Assembly (NCBI GenBank): GCA_007132965.1
Contig: SLNQ01000028.1
Location: forward strand, 1-43,759
DNA: 43,759 bases
Reading direction: 5' to 3'
From: Gemmatimonadota bacterium
Lineage (GTDB): Bacteria; Gemmatimonadota; Gemmatimonadetes; Longimicrobiales; Gaopeijiaceae
This document shows, in pieces, positions 31,312-39,568 of the stretch; the stretch's first letter is position 1, and every line of letters begins with the position of its first letter. A model generated the notes under the pieces. It was not told the origin of the DNA. It was given only the letters and a program-made list of their open reading frames with translations, and made no database searches. A program made the position numbers and the translations under genes.

Positions 31312-32804
31312 GCCCGTCCCGCCAGCGCCGGGGCCGTGAGTCGATCCCGCCCCTCCACCAGCTCGCCCCGGAAGGTGGCCCCTGTGGTTCCGGTGAGCGC
31401 CACGGTGGCGAACTCCCCGATCCGGGATTCCCCGGCGGGGAAGGCCACCACCTTGTTGCGGCGGGTCCGCCCCAGCAGGTGCCCCGGATCCCGGGCCTCC
31501 TTCTCGATGAGGACCTCCTCCACCCGGCCCACCTCGCTCCGGTTGATCTCGGCCTGGATCCCCCGGGCCACCTTGATGAGCTCCTCCAGCCGGGCCTGCG
31601 CTACCGCGTCGTCGACGAAGTCGTCGTCGGGGAAGCGGGTGGCCGGCGTCCCGTCCCGCAGGGAGTACTTGTAGGTGAAGGCGTCGTCGAAGCGCACCGT
31701 GCGCATGAGCTCCAGGGTGTCGCGGAACTCGGCGTCGGTCTCGCCGGGGAAGGCCACGATGATGTCGGTGGAGAGAGCGATGTCGGGAATGGCCTCCCGG
31801 ACCATCTCCACCTTCTCCAGAAACGACGCCACCGTGTAGCGCCGGACCATTCGCTTGAGGGTGCGGTCATTGCCGGCCTGGGCCGGGAGGTGGAGCTGCT
31901 CGCAGACCGCCTCCTCGGTGGCCATGACCTCCACCAGCTCCGGGGTCACGTCGTTGGGGTGGGGCGAGGTGAAGCGAACCCGCCGCAGGCCGTCGATCCG
32001 GGCCACCTCCCGGAGCAGCCGCGGAAAATCCCAGCCGTCGTGGCGGTACGAGTTCACCGTCTGGCCCAGGAGGGTCACCTCGGAGCGGCCCCCGGCCACC
32101 AGCGACCGGACCTCGTCCACGATCTCAAGGGGATCGCGGTTCTTTTCCGGACCCCGGACGTAGGGCACGATGCAGTAGGTGCAGCGGTGGTCGCAGCCGC
32201 GCTGGATGGGGATCCAGGCCGCCACCCCGGTGGTCCGGCGCTGCTCGAGCCCTTCGTAGTTCTCCCCGTCGTCCAGATCCAGGACGGCCAGCTGGATGCG
32301 CTCCTTTCCCCTCCGGCCCTGCGTCGATCCCGCAAAGGTGCCGGAGCCGGCGGGACGCTTCCGCGCAGGCGCCGGCGCGCCTCCGTCAGCGGTGAGCTCT
32401 CCGGCCTCCTCCGGCGCCTCGCCGGACTCGATGCGCCGGAGCTGTTCCGGCAGCGACCGATAGGCGTCGGGGCCCATGACCAGGTCCACGAAGGGGGCCT
32501 TCTTGAGCAGGTCAGTGCCCATCCGCTGCGCCATGCATCCGGTGACGCCCAGGACCATGTCGGGGCGCTCCTTCCTCAGTCCGTTGAGCTGCGACACCCG
32601 CCCCAGGACCCGCCGCTCGGCGTGGTCCCGGATGGCGCAGGTGTTCACCAGGACCACGTCGGCGTCCTCGGGCGCGTCTACCAACTGGTAGCCCTCGGCG
32701 CTCAGGATTCCCTCCATGAGCTCGCCGTCGGAGATGTTCATCTGGCAGCCGTAGGTCTCGACGTAGGCCCGTCGGCTTCGCTTGGGGCTGGCGTGCTGGG
32801 TCAT
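31308..32804 (-). CDS. miaB: tRNA-2-methylthio-N6-dimethylallyladenosine synthase (MiaB-type radical SAM methylthiotransferase)
   Basis: AYVETYGCQMNISDGELMEGIL; VLVNTCAIRDHAERRV; VTGCMAQR; radical SAM IQRGCDHRCTYCIVPYVRG; C-terminal TRAM-like region. ATG at 32804 used. Confidence 0.9.
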   Translation of the reverse strand: MTQHASPKRSRRAYVETYGCQMNISDGELMEGILSAEGYQLVDAPEDADVVLVNTCAIRDHAERRVLGRVSQLNGLRKERPDMVLGVTGCMAQRMGTDLLKKAPFVDLVMGPDAYRSLPEQLRRIESGEAPEEAGELTADGGAPAPARKRPAGSGTFAGSTQGRRGKERIQLAVLDLDDGENYEGLEQRRTTGVAAWIPIQRGCDHRCTYCIVPYVRGPEKNRDPLEIVDEVRSLVAGGRSEVTLLGQTVNSYRHDGWDFPRLLREVARIDGLRRVRFTSPHPNDVTPELVEVMATEEAVCEQLHLPAQAGNDRTLKRMVRRYTVASFLEKVEMVREAIPDIALSTDIIVAFPGETDAEFRDTLELMRTVRFDDAFTYKYSLRDGTPATRFPDDDFVDDAVAQARLEELIKVARGIQAEINRSEVGRVEEVLIEKEARDPGHLLGRTRRNKVVAFPAGESRIGEFATVALTGTTGATFRGELVEGRDRLTAPALAGRA

Positions 32805-32990
32805 GGGCTCGGGCGTTCGGTCACGAAAAACGAATAAGGGGATCCCGGGGCCGGCGCCATGCGCCGCTGGGACCGCATCGACCGTGGGGCTCAATTTAAC
32901 CGACCACCCGCACCGTGTATAGGCAAACGGTGGCCGCCCCGGGTCTCTCCACCGGTCGGGCTCGACGTTCCAGTCACATTCCGTTCCCAT

Positions 32991-33020
32991 TTGACAGAAG
33001 TACTCTGTTTCGTGCAGATT
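32991..33020 (+). promoter_or_regulatory. Candidate promoter/operator of the kaiC operon: consensus -35 TTGACA overlapping the dyad ACAGA-N5-TCTGT
   Basis: TTGACA at 32991-32996; dyad arms at 32994-32998 and 33004-33008; the -10 is weak (CAGATT after an 18-nt spacer). Confidence 0.4.
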
Positions 33021-33061
33021 TGGGTAGGCTCCCGAACATCGCCCCTGTCTGAGGATTACCC

Positions 33062-34528
33062 TTGTCATTTTCCGCCTCGGAGCCCGAGGGGCTGGACGAA
33101 CTCCAACGGACCCCGACCCACCTCGAGGGGCTGGACCACGTCCTCTCGGGAGGGCTCCCCACCCGTCGCACCACCCTGGTCTGCGGTGGGCCCGGCTGCG
33201 GCAAGACCATGCTGGCCATGGAGGTCGTGGCCCGGGGGGCCGCGCATGGGGAGCCCGGCGCCTTCTTCAGCTTCGAGCAGACCTCCCGGGAGCTCCAGAC
33301 CGACTTCCGCTCGTTGGATCTGGACCTGGAGGGCCTGGTCCACCGGGACCTCCTCCGCATCCACCACGTGGACCTGGGCGACCGCCCTGCAGCCGAAACC
33401 GGGGGGTACAGCCTGGACGGTCTCCTGGTGCAGATGGACCAGGTCATCGAGGCGGTGGGAGCCAAGCGAGTGGCGCTGGACACCCTGGAGGTTCTCTTCG
33501 CCCGGCTGGAGGACTCCCGGACCCTCCGCTCCGAGATCCGCCGGCTCTTCCGCTGGCTCCAGGACCGGGAGGTCACCGCGCTGGTCACCGCTGAGGCCGG
33601 CGCCGAGACCCTGACCCGACACGGCCTGGAGGAGTACGTCTCGGACTGCGTCGTCCGCCTGGACCACCGGATCCACGACGAGGTCTCCACCCGACGGGCC
33701 CGGGTCCTGAAGTACCGGGGCACGCGGCACAGCACCAACGAGCACCCCTTCCTCATCAGCCGAAAGGGGATCGCCCTCATCCCAGTGGACAGCCGACCGC
33801 TGGAGCACCCGGCTCCGGCAGAGCGGATCTCAACCGGGATCGAGGGGCTGGACCGGATGTTCGGGGGCGAGGGGTACTTCCGGGGTTCCAGCATACTGGT
33901 GTCGGGTCGTGCCGGCACGGGGAAGTCCAGCATCGGGGCCGCGTACGTGGACGCAGCCTGCCGGCGAGGTGAGCGGGCCCTCTACGTGTCCTTCGAGGAG
34001 TCCAGGTCCCAGATCGTGCGGAACATGCAGTCGGTGGGCGTCGATCTGGAGCCCTGGATCGAGGAAGGGCTGCTCACCATTCAGGCTCGACGCCCCTCAC
34101 AGCTGGGCCTGGAGGAACACCTGCGGGAGGTCGAAGACGTCCTGGACGACGTGAGCCCGGAGGCCGTGGTGGTGGACCCGGTGACGAACCTCATCAACGT
34201 GGGAACCCCGGCCACCACCCTGGCCATGCTCACCCGCCTGGTGGATTCGATGAAGGCCCGGCGCACCACCGCCTTGTACACGTCGCTGGAGTCGGGAGAG
34301 GGTCCACCGTCGGTGATGAGGGTGGGGGTATCGTCGGTCATGGACACCTGGGTGCAGCTGGTGAACCTCCTGAGGAGGCCGGCGGAGAGTCGGGGAATCT
34401 ACGTCGTCAAGGCCAGGGGCATGGCCCATGCCCACGCCGTGCACGAGTTCCGCCTCTCGGACGCCGGGGTGGAGGTGGCCGATCCGCTGGACACGGCCGT
34501 CGGCGACCCCCGTGAGGGGCCGCCATGA
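33062..34528 (+). CDS. kaiC: KaiC-like dual RecA/ATPase-domain clock protein
   Basis: TTG start; two P-loops (CGGPGCGKTM and SGRAGTGKSS); ARVLKYRGTRHSTNEHPFLISRKGIALIPV and RALYVSFEESRSQIVRNMQSVGVDLEPW match KaiC CI/CII landmarks; RVGVSSVMDTWVQLVNLLRRPAESRGIYVVKARGMAHAHAVHEFRLSDAGVEV resembles the CII phosphosite region. Confidence 0.88.
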   Translation: MSFSASEPEGLDELQRTPTHLEGLDHVLSGGLPTRRTTLVCGGPGCGKTMLAMEVVARGAAHGEPGAFFSFEQTSRELQTDFRSLDLDLEGLVHRDLLRIHHVDLGDRPAAETGGYSLDGLLVQMDQVIEAVGAKRVALDTLEVLFARLEDSRTLRSEIRRLFRWLQDREVTALVTAEAGAETLTRHGLEEYVSDCVVRLDHRIHDEVSTRRARVLKYRGTRHSTNEHPFLISRKGIALIPVDSRPLEHPAPAERISTGIEGLDRMFGGEGYFRGSSILVSGRAGTGKSSIGAAYVDAACRRGERALYVSFEESRSQIVRNMQSVGVDLEPWIEEGLLTIQARRPSQLGLEEHLREVEDVLDDVSPEAVVVDPVTNLINVGTPATTLAMLTRLVDSMKARRTTALYTSLESGEGPPSVMRVGVSSVMDTWVQLVNLLRRPAESRGIYVVKARGMAHAHAVHEFRLSDAGVEVADPLDTAVGDPREGPP

Positions 34529-34860
34529 TGATGCTGAGGAAGCGAAGGGACGCCCCCCCACCCTCCGGAGGCGGCGCGGCCCCCGCCGAGCGGTGGCGCT
34601 TTCGGATCTATACGGTGGGGGTGAACCCCGCCGCCGAGACCGCCCTCCGCAATCTTCGCGCTATCTGCAGCAAACACCTGGAGCTGGAGCCCACCATCGA
34701 GGTCGTGGACCTGGAGCAGGAGCCTGAGCTGGCGCTGAGCCACGGGATCTACGCGGTTCCCACCGTGATCCGCCATCATCCGCTCCCTCTGATGAAGGTG
34801 ATCGGGGATCTGTCCGATCGGCGCCGCACCCTGGACGGCCTGGCCATCGGACCGCGCTGA
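34525..34860 (+). CDS. kaiB: KaiB-like protein (thioredoxin-like fold)
   Basis: WRFRIYTVGVNPAAETALRNLRAICSKHLELEPTIEVVDLEQEPELALSHGIYAVPTVIRHHPLPLMKVIGDLSDRRRTLDGL matches the KaiB landmarks IxDLxxxPxLAxxxxIxAxPTLxxxxPxPxxxxIGDLSxxxxxLxGL; ATGA overlap with kaiC. Confidence 0.9.
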   Translation: MMMLRKRRDAPPPSGGGAAPAERWRFRIYTVGVNPAAETALRNLRAICSKHLELEPTIEVVDLEQEPELALSHGIYAVPTVIRHHPLPLMKVIGDLSDRRRTLDGLAIGPR

Positions 34861-37520
34861 TGCTCCGATACGCTTCGGCCCATCACAGTTCGTCGGACTT
34901 CGCCGAGGCCATCCTCCAGGCCAGCGCCGACGGGGTGGTGGTCGTGGACTCGGAGGGGCTCATCGTGCGCTGCAATCCCCGGGCCGAGGAGCTCATGGGG
35001 CGGCCCGCCGAGGAGCTGGTGGGGAGCCACTTCGGAACGGTGTCGAACCCCACCACCCCGGGGGGCTCCGCCGACGTTCGGCTCCTCCACGCCGACGGCT
35101 CGGCCCGGGTGGTGGAGCTCCGGACGGCCCGCACCACCTGGAAGGGGTCTCCGGTGACGGTGGTGTCGATGCGGGACATGACCCGAGCCCGGGACCAGGC
35201 GCAGAGCCTGCGCATGCTCACGGCGGCGCTCGAGGCCGCCGAGAATGCCGTACAGATCGCCGATTCGTCGGGGAGGGTGGAGTGGGTGAATCCGGCCTTC
35301 AGCCGGACCACCGGCTACCCTGCCGCCGACGTGGTGGGCCGCACCCTCCAGGAGGTAGCGGAGCTGCTGGGCCAGCAGGAGGTCTTTCTGGGGACCATCG
35401 AACCGTCCCTGCAGCGGGGCGAGTCGTGGCAGGGCCAGCTCACCGGAAGACACCGGAACGGACGCCCCTTCCGGGAGGAGCGGACCATTACCCCGGTCAT
35501 GGGCCCCTCGGGCACCCGGCGGTCCTTCATCTCGGTCTCCACCGACATCAGCGACCGCTTGGAGGCGCAGGAGCAGCGGGAGCGACTTCTCTCCATCGTG
35601 GAGGCGACCCCGAGCCTGGTGGGGATCGCCGGCCGGGACGGTCGCGTCCGGTTCATCAACCGCGCCGGAAGGCGCCTCCTGGGGCTCCACGAGGACGACG
35701 AGCTCGACGAACTCCGCCTGGAGGACATCCACCCGCCGGAGGTGGTGGAGCTCATCTATCGCAAAGGAATCCCGGAGGCCGTCCGCCGGGGCGTCTGGGA
35801 GGGCGAGACGGCGATCCGGGGCCCGGGAGGTCGGGAGACTCCCATGTGGCAGATCATCCTGTCACACCGCTCCGCCGACGGCCGGCTCGAGTACTTTTCC
35901 ACGGTGGGCCAGGATCTCTCCCGGTGGAAGGCGGCCGAAGCAGCCCTGAAGGAGCGGGTGAAGGAGCTTCGGACCCTCTACGGGGTGAGCCGGGAGCTGG
36001 CCCAGTCCCAGCGCCCCCTCGAGGAGCGGCTGGCACGCGTGGTGGAGATCCTCCCGCCGGGCTGGCTGTATCCGTCCATCGCCGAGGCCCGGATCACCTG
36101 GGGAGACGAGAGCTTCGCCACCCCCGGATTCCGGGAGACGCCGTGGATGCTCAGCAGCCCCATCCGCCCCGGTGGGTGGGAGGCGGGCCGGGTCGAAGTG
36201 GCTCTCACCGAAGAGAGAGCCCCGCAGGACGAGGGCGAGGGCCCCTTCCTGTCCGAAGAAAGGGAGCTCCTGGACGCGGTGGCCGCGGCCATCGGAGAGG
36301 CGGCCCAGAGGGACAAGCTGCAGCAGGAGTTCGTGGGAGCCCAGAAGATGGAGACCATCGGCCGATTGGCCGGCGGGGCGGCCCACGACTTCAACAACCT
36401 CCTCTCGGTGATCCGGGCCCACGCCGACACCATCCTGGGCGACCTGCCCCCCGATTCGGCCCACGTCGACGACCTCTCCCGGATCCTCAGGGCCACCGAA
36501 CAGGGTGCCGTCCTCACCGCCCAGCTCCTGGCCTTCAGCCGAAAGCAGACGCTGGAAGAGAGCGTCGTCCGCCTTCCCCGGCTGATCCAAGGGCTGGAGC
36601 CCTCCCTTCGACGCCTCATCCCGGCCACCGTCGAGCTCCACGTGGAGGCGGCGCCGGAGACCCCGGCCATTCGGGTCGACCCCGCCAAGCTGGACCGGGT
36701 GCTGCTGAACCTGGTCATCAACGCCGTGGACGCCATCCACGGCGAGGGGCGAGTGACCCTGCGCGTGGACCGGGAGACGCTCTCCGCCCGGGAGGCGGCG
36801 GCGTTGGCCGACGAGCTCCCCCCCGGTCCCTACGCCACCCTCACCGTGGTCGACACGGGCTCCGGAATGTCGCCCGAGGTGGCCACGCGGGTCTTTGAGC
36901 CCTTCTTTACCACCAAACCCGAGGGGAAGGGCACGGGCCTGGGGCTCTCCATGGCCTTCGGGTTCGTGCGGCAGAGCCGGGGCCACATCGAGGTGAAGAG
37001 CGCTCCCGGCGCGGGAACGGCCCTCGTCCTGCGCTTCCCCGCCGTCACGGACGAGGAGGTGCGGGACGAGGCGCCGCCCCAGCCGTCCCGGAACCCTCCC
37101 GCAACCCTTCGAGGGGTCCGGGTCCTGCTGGTGGACGACGACGAGCGCGTCCGCCGGGCCCTTCACCGTATGCTCTCGCAGGCCGGGCTGGAGATCCGGC
37201 AGGCCGCCTCCGGCCCTGAAGCCCTGGCGCTGGACCCTGCCGTTCTTCAGGCCACCGATCTTCTCATGACGGACCTGGTCATGCCCTCCATGTCGGGCAT
37301 CGAGCTGACCCGCAGACTCCGGCGTCTGCACCCCCACCTCGGGGTCGTCCTCATGTCCGGCTACGCGCCGGAGGAGCTGCGGAGCGCCGTCGGCGGGACC
37401 CCGGAGGGCGAAGCCCATGACGCCGGCGCCCCCCCGGCGGAACCCTTTCACCCGGAGATGCTCTCCAAACCCTTCTCCATGGCCGAAGCCGCCGCCGCCA
37501 TCCGTCGGGCACTGAACTGA
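34860..37520 (+). CDS. Hybrid sensor histidine kinase: PAS domains, GAF-like segment, HisKA, HATPase, C-terminal receiver
   Basis: PAS-like repeats (ADGVVVVDSEGLIVRCNPRAEELMG; NAVQIADSSGRVEWVNPAFSRTTGY; VGIAGRDGRVRFINRAGRRLLG); GGAAHDFNNLLSVI H-box; VTDTGSGM-type N/G boxes (VVDTGSGMSPEVATRVFEPFFTTKPEGKGTGLGLSMAFGFVRQSRG); receiver VLLVDDDERVRRAL...LLMTDLVMPSMSGIEL. Confidence 0.93.
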   Translation: MLRYASAHHSSSDFAEAILQASADGVVVVDSEGLIVRCNPRAEELMGRPAEELVGSHFGTVSNPTTPGGSADVRLLHADGSARVVELRTARTTWKGSPVTVVSMRDMTRARDQAQSLRMLTAALEAAENAVQIADSSGRVEWVNPAFSRTTGYPAADVVGRTLQEVAELLGQQEVFLGTIEPSLQRGESWQGQLTGRHRNGRPFREERTITPVMGPSGTRRSFISVSTDISDRLEAQEQRERLLSIVEATPSLVGIAGRDGRVRFINRAGRRLLGLHEDDELDELRLEDIHPPEVVELIYRKGIPEAVRRGVWEGETAIRGPGGRETPMWQIILSHRSADGRLEYFSTVGQDLSRWKAAEAALKERVKELRTLYGVSRELAQSQRPLEERLARVVEILPPGWLYPSIAEARITWGDESFATPGFRETPWMLSSPIRPGGWEAGRVEVALTEERAPQDEGEGPFLSEERELLDAVAAAIGEAAQRDKLQQEFVGAQKMETIGRLAGGAAHDFNNLLSVIRAHADTILGDLPPDSAHVDDLSRILRATEQGAVLTAQLLAFSRKQTLEESVVRLPRLIQGLEPSLRRLIPATVELHVEAAPETPAIRVDPAKLDRVLLNLVINAVDAIHGEGRVTLRVDRETLSAREAAALADELPPGPYATLTVVDTGSGMSPEVATRVFEPFFTTKPEGKGTGLGLSMAFGFVRQSRGHIEVKSAPGAGTALVLRFPAVTDEEVRDEAPPQPSRNPPATLRGVRVLLVDDDERVRRALHRMLSQAGLEIRQAASGPEALALDPAVLQATDLLMTDLVMPSMSGIELTRRLRRLHPHLGVVLMSGYAPEELRSAVGGTPEGEAHDAGAPPAEPFHPEMLSKPFSMAEAAAAIRRALN

Positions 37521-37533
37521 CCCCTTTGATCGG

Positions 37534-37575
37534 ATGTAATGTGTACTTGACATAGACGCAGGTAGACTTTACATA
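37534..37575 (+). promoter_or_regulatory. Promoter TTGACA-N17-TACATA enclosed by an imperfect inverted repeat; candidate autoregulatory operator of the downstream HTH regulator
   Basis: ATGTAATGTGTAC (37534-37546) and GTAGACTTTACAT (37562-37574) are complementary at 11 of 13 positions; -35 TTGACA at 37547-37552; -10 TACATA at 37570-37575. Confidence 0.55.
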
Positions 37576-37580
37576 CGGGC

Positions 37581-38702
37581 ATGAGCCCTTCACCCCGCAG
37601 CACCCTCCGCTCCCGGCGCACCCACCGGGGCTGGTCCCAAGCCCGTCTGGCCGAGATGGCCGGAATCACCCGGCAGAGCTACGCCGCCATCGAGTCGGGC
37701 CGGTCCACGCCCTCCACCGAGGTGGCCCTCCGCCTGGCCCGGGCGCTGGCAAGCACGGTGGAGGAGCTCTTTTCCCTCTCCGGCGACTCGACTCCGCCGG
37801 AGAGGGCATGGGATCCGGCGCTCCCCACCGCCGGCCTCTTCCGACGGGGGCCGACCCGTGTCCGACTGGCCCGGGTCTCCGGACGCCTCACTGCCTTCCC
37901 CCTGGGATTGGGCGGGGTCCACGCCTCCGTGGCCGCCGACGGAGTGGCCCGGGAGGTGGGGGACGACGCCCCCACCCTGGAGGTGGAGCTCCTGCCTCAT
38001 CGGCGTCCGCCCCCGGACCTGGTGGTGGCGGGATGCGACCCGGCGCTGGGGCTGGTGGTGGAGGGGCTTCGCCGCCGGTGGGACGTGGACGTGCTCTGGA
38101 TTCCCGCCGGCAGCCGTGCCGCCCTGGAGGCGCTGGCGGACGGCCGGATCCATGTGGCCGGCACGCACCTCCTGGACTCCGGTTCCGGCGAGTACAACGC
38201 CCCGTGGATTCGCCGCATGGTCCCGTTCCCCACCCTTCGCGTGGGCTTCGCCACCTGGGAACAGGCGCTGGTGGTCCGTGCCCGCAACCCCCTGCGACTG
38301 AGGGGAGTGGAGGACCTGTCCCGCACCGGGGTGCGCCTGGTGAATCGGGAGCCCGGTTCCGGATCCCGGGCACTGCTGGAGCACTGTCTCCGGGAGGCCG
38401 GCCTCCCGCCGGAGGGGGTGGCGGGCTTCGACGACACGGTGGTGCTGGACCACGACCAGGTGGGGGCCACGGTGGCGGCGGGGCTGGCCGACGCCGGCGT
38501 GGCGATCCGGGCGGTGGCCGCCGCCTGGGGGCTGGAGGCCCTCCCCCTGGCCCGTGAGCCCTTCGAGCTGGTCCTTCCGGAACGCATGGTGGACCTCCCG
38601 GCGGCACAGGCCCTCCTGGAGCTCCTCCGGGACCCGTGGCTTCGCCGGCAGGTGGAGCTGCTGGGGGACTACGACACCTCCGGGATGGGCACGCCGGCGT
38701 GA
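37581..38702 (+). CDS. XRE-type HTH regulator fused to a periplasmic-binding-protein-like (molybdate/PBP-type) sensor domain
   Basis: N-terminal RRTHRGWSQARLAEMAGITRQSYAAIESGRSTPSTEVALRLARALASTVEELF; C-terminal VVAGCDPALGLVVEGL...IHVAGTHLLDSGSGEYN...LVNREPGSGSRALLEHCL...GATVAAGLADAGVAIRAVA; upstream of modABC. Confidence 0.85.
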   Translation: MSPSPRSTLRSRRTHRGWSQARLAEMAGITRQSYAAIESGRSTPSTEVALRLARALASTVEELFSLSGDSTPPERAWDPALPTAGLFRRGPTRVRLARVSGRLTAFPLGLGGVHASVAADGVAREVGDDAPTLEVELLPHRRPPPDLVVAGCDPALGLVVEGLRRRWDVDVLWIPAGSRAALEALADGRIHVAGTHLLDSGSGEYNAPWIRRMVPFPTLRVGFATWEQALVVRARNPLRLRGVEDLSRTGVRLVNREPGSGSRALLEHCLREAGLPPEGVAGFDDTVVLDHDQVGATVAAGLADAGVAIRAVAAAWGLEALPLAREPFELVLPERMVDLPAAQALLELLRDPWLRRQVELLGDYDTSGMGTPA

Positions 38703-39568
38703 GCCGCGGACGGAAGAGGCTGCAGGGTGCCCCGTTCTTCGGCCCCACCCTGGCCGTGGTCGTGGCCGTGGCCCTGACGACCCTTCCGGCAGGCTGCGGG
38801 GGTGAGCACGACGATGGTGCCTCCGACGCTCTCCCTCAGGATCAGGCGCCCCTCCTGGTCCTGGCGGCGTCGGACCTGGTCCCGGCGTTCCGGGAGCTGG
38901 CCCCCATCTTCGAAGACCGGACGGGGACGCCGGTGGACCTGGTCTTCGGATCCACCGGGAACCTGGCGGCCCAGATCCGCCACGGCGCCCCCGCCGACCT
39001 CTTCTTCGCCGCCGACGAGCGCTTCCTGGACGACCTGGCGGCCCGGGGTCGGATCGACGGCGAGACCCGCCGACTCTACGCCGTGGGCCGCCTGGTGGTG
39101 GTCGTGCCGGCAAACCGGCCGCTGCCCCGGCGACTCGAGGAGCTTCGGGAGGAGCGCTACACCACGGTGGCCATCGCCAACCCGGAGCACGCGCCCTACG
39201 GAAGAGCCGCCGACCAGGTGCTGGAGAGCGTGGGGATCCGGGACGAGCTTCAGGGGCGACTTGTCTTCGGCGAGAACATCGCCCACACCCTCCGCTTCGT
39301 GGAGACCGGGAACGTGGACGCCGCCATCGTGGCCCTGAGCCTGGTGCGGGACGGCGACGGACAGATCCGTCCCCACCTCCTGGTGGACGGGGCCCACCAC
39401 GCCCCCCTGATTCAGGCGGCCGGAGTGACCACCGACGCCCCACGCCCGGAAGCGGCCCGGGCGTTCCTGACCTTCGTCACGTCTGCGGAGGGTCAGGCGC
39501 TCCTGGAGCGATACGGCTTCGAGCCCCCTCCCGACACCGATCCCGACACCCATGGGAGCTCCCGGTGA
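38699..39568 (+). CDS. modA: Molybdate ABC transporter substrate-binding protein
   Basis: Lipobox-like PAGC; LLVLAASDLVPAFRELAPIFEDRTGTPVDLVFGSTGNLAAQIRHGAPADLFFAADERFLDDLA; VAIANPEHAPYGRAADQVLESVGI; GTG at 38699 overlaps the upstream stop. Confidence 0.88.
   Translation: MSRGRKRLQGAPFFGPTLAVVVAVALTTLPAGCGGEHDDGASDALPQDQAPLLVLAASDLVPAFRELAPIFEDRTGTPVDLVFGSTGNLAAQIRHGAPADLFFAADERFLDDLAARGRIDGETRRLYAVGRLVVVVPANRPLPRRLEELREERYTTVAIANPEHAPYGRAADQVLESVGIRDELQGRLVFGENIAHTLRFVETGNVDAAIVALSLVRDGDGQIRPHLLVDGAHHAPLIQAAGVTTDAPRPEAARAFLTFVTSAEGQALLERYGFEPPPDTDPDTHGSSR

Noticed and set aside
35862-37553. 563-aa minus-strand ORF opposite the histidine kinase
   Set aside because: Shadow ORF antisense to clear HisKA/HATPase/REC coding sequence.
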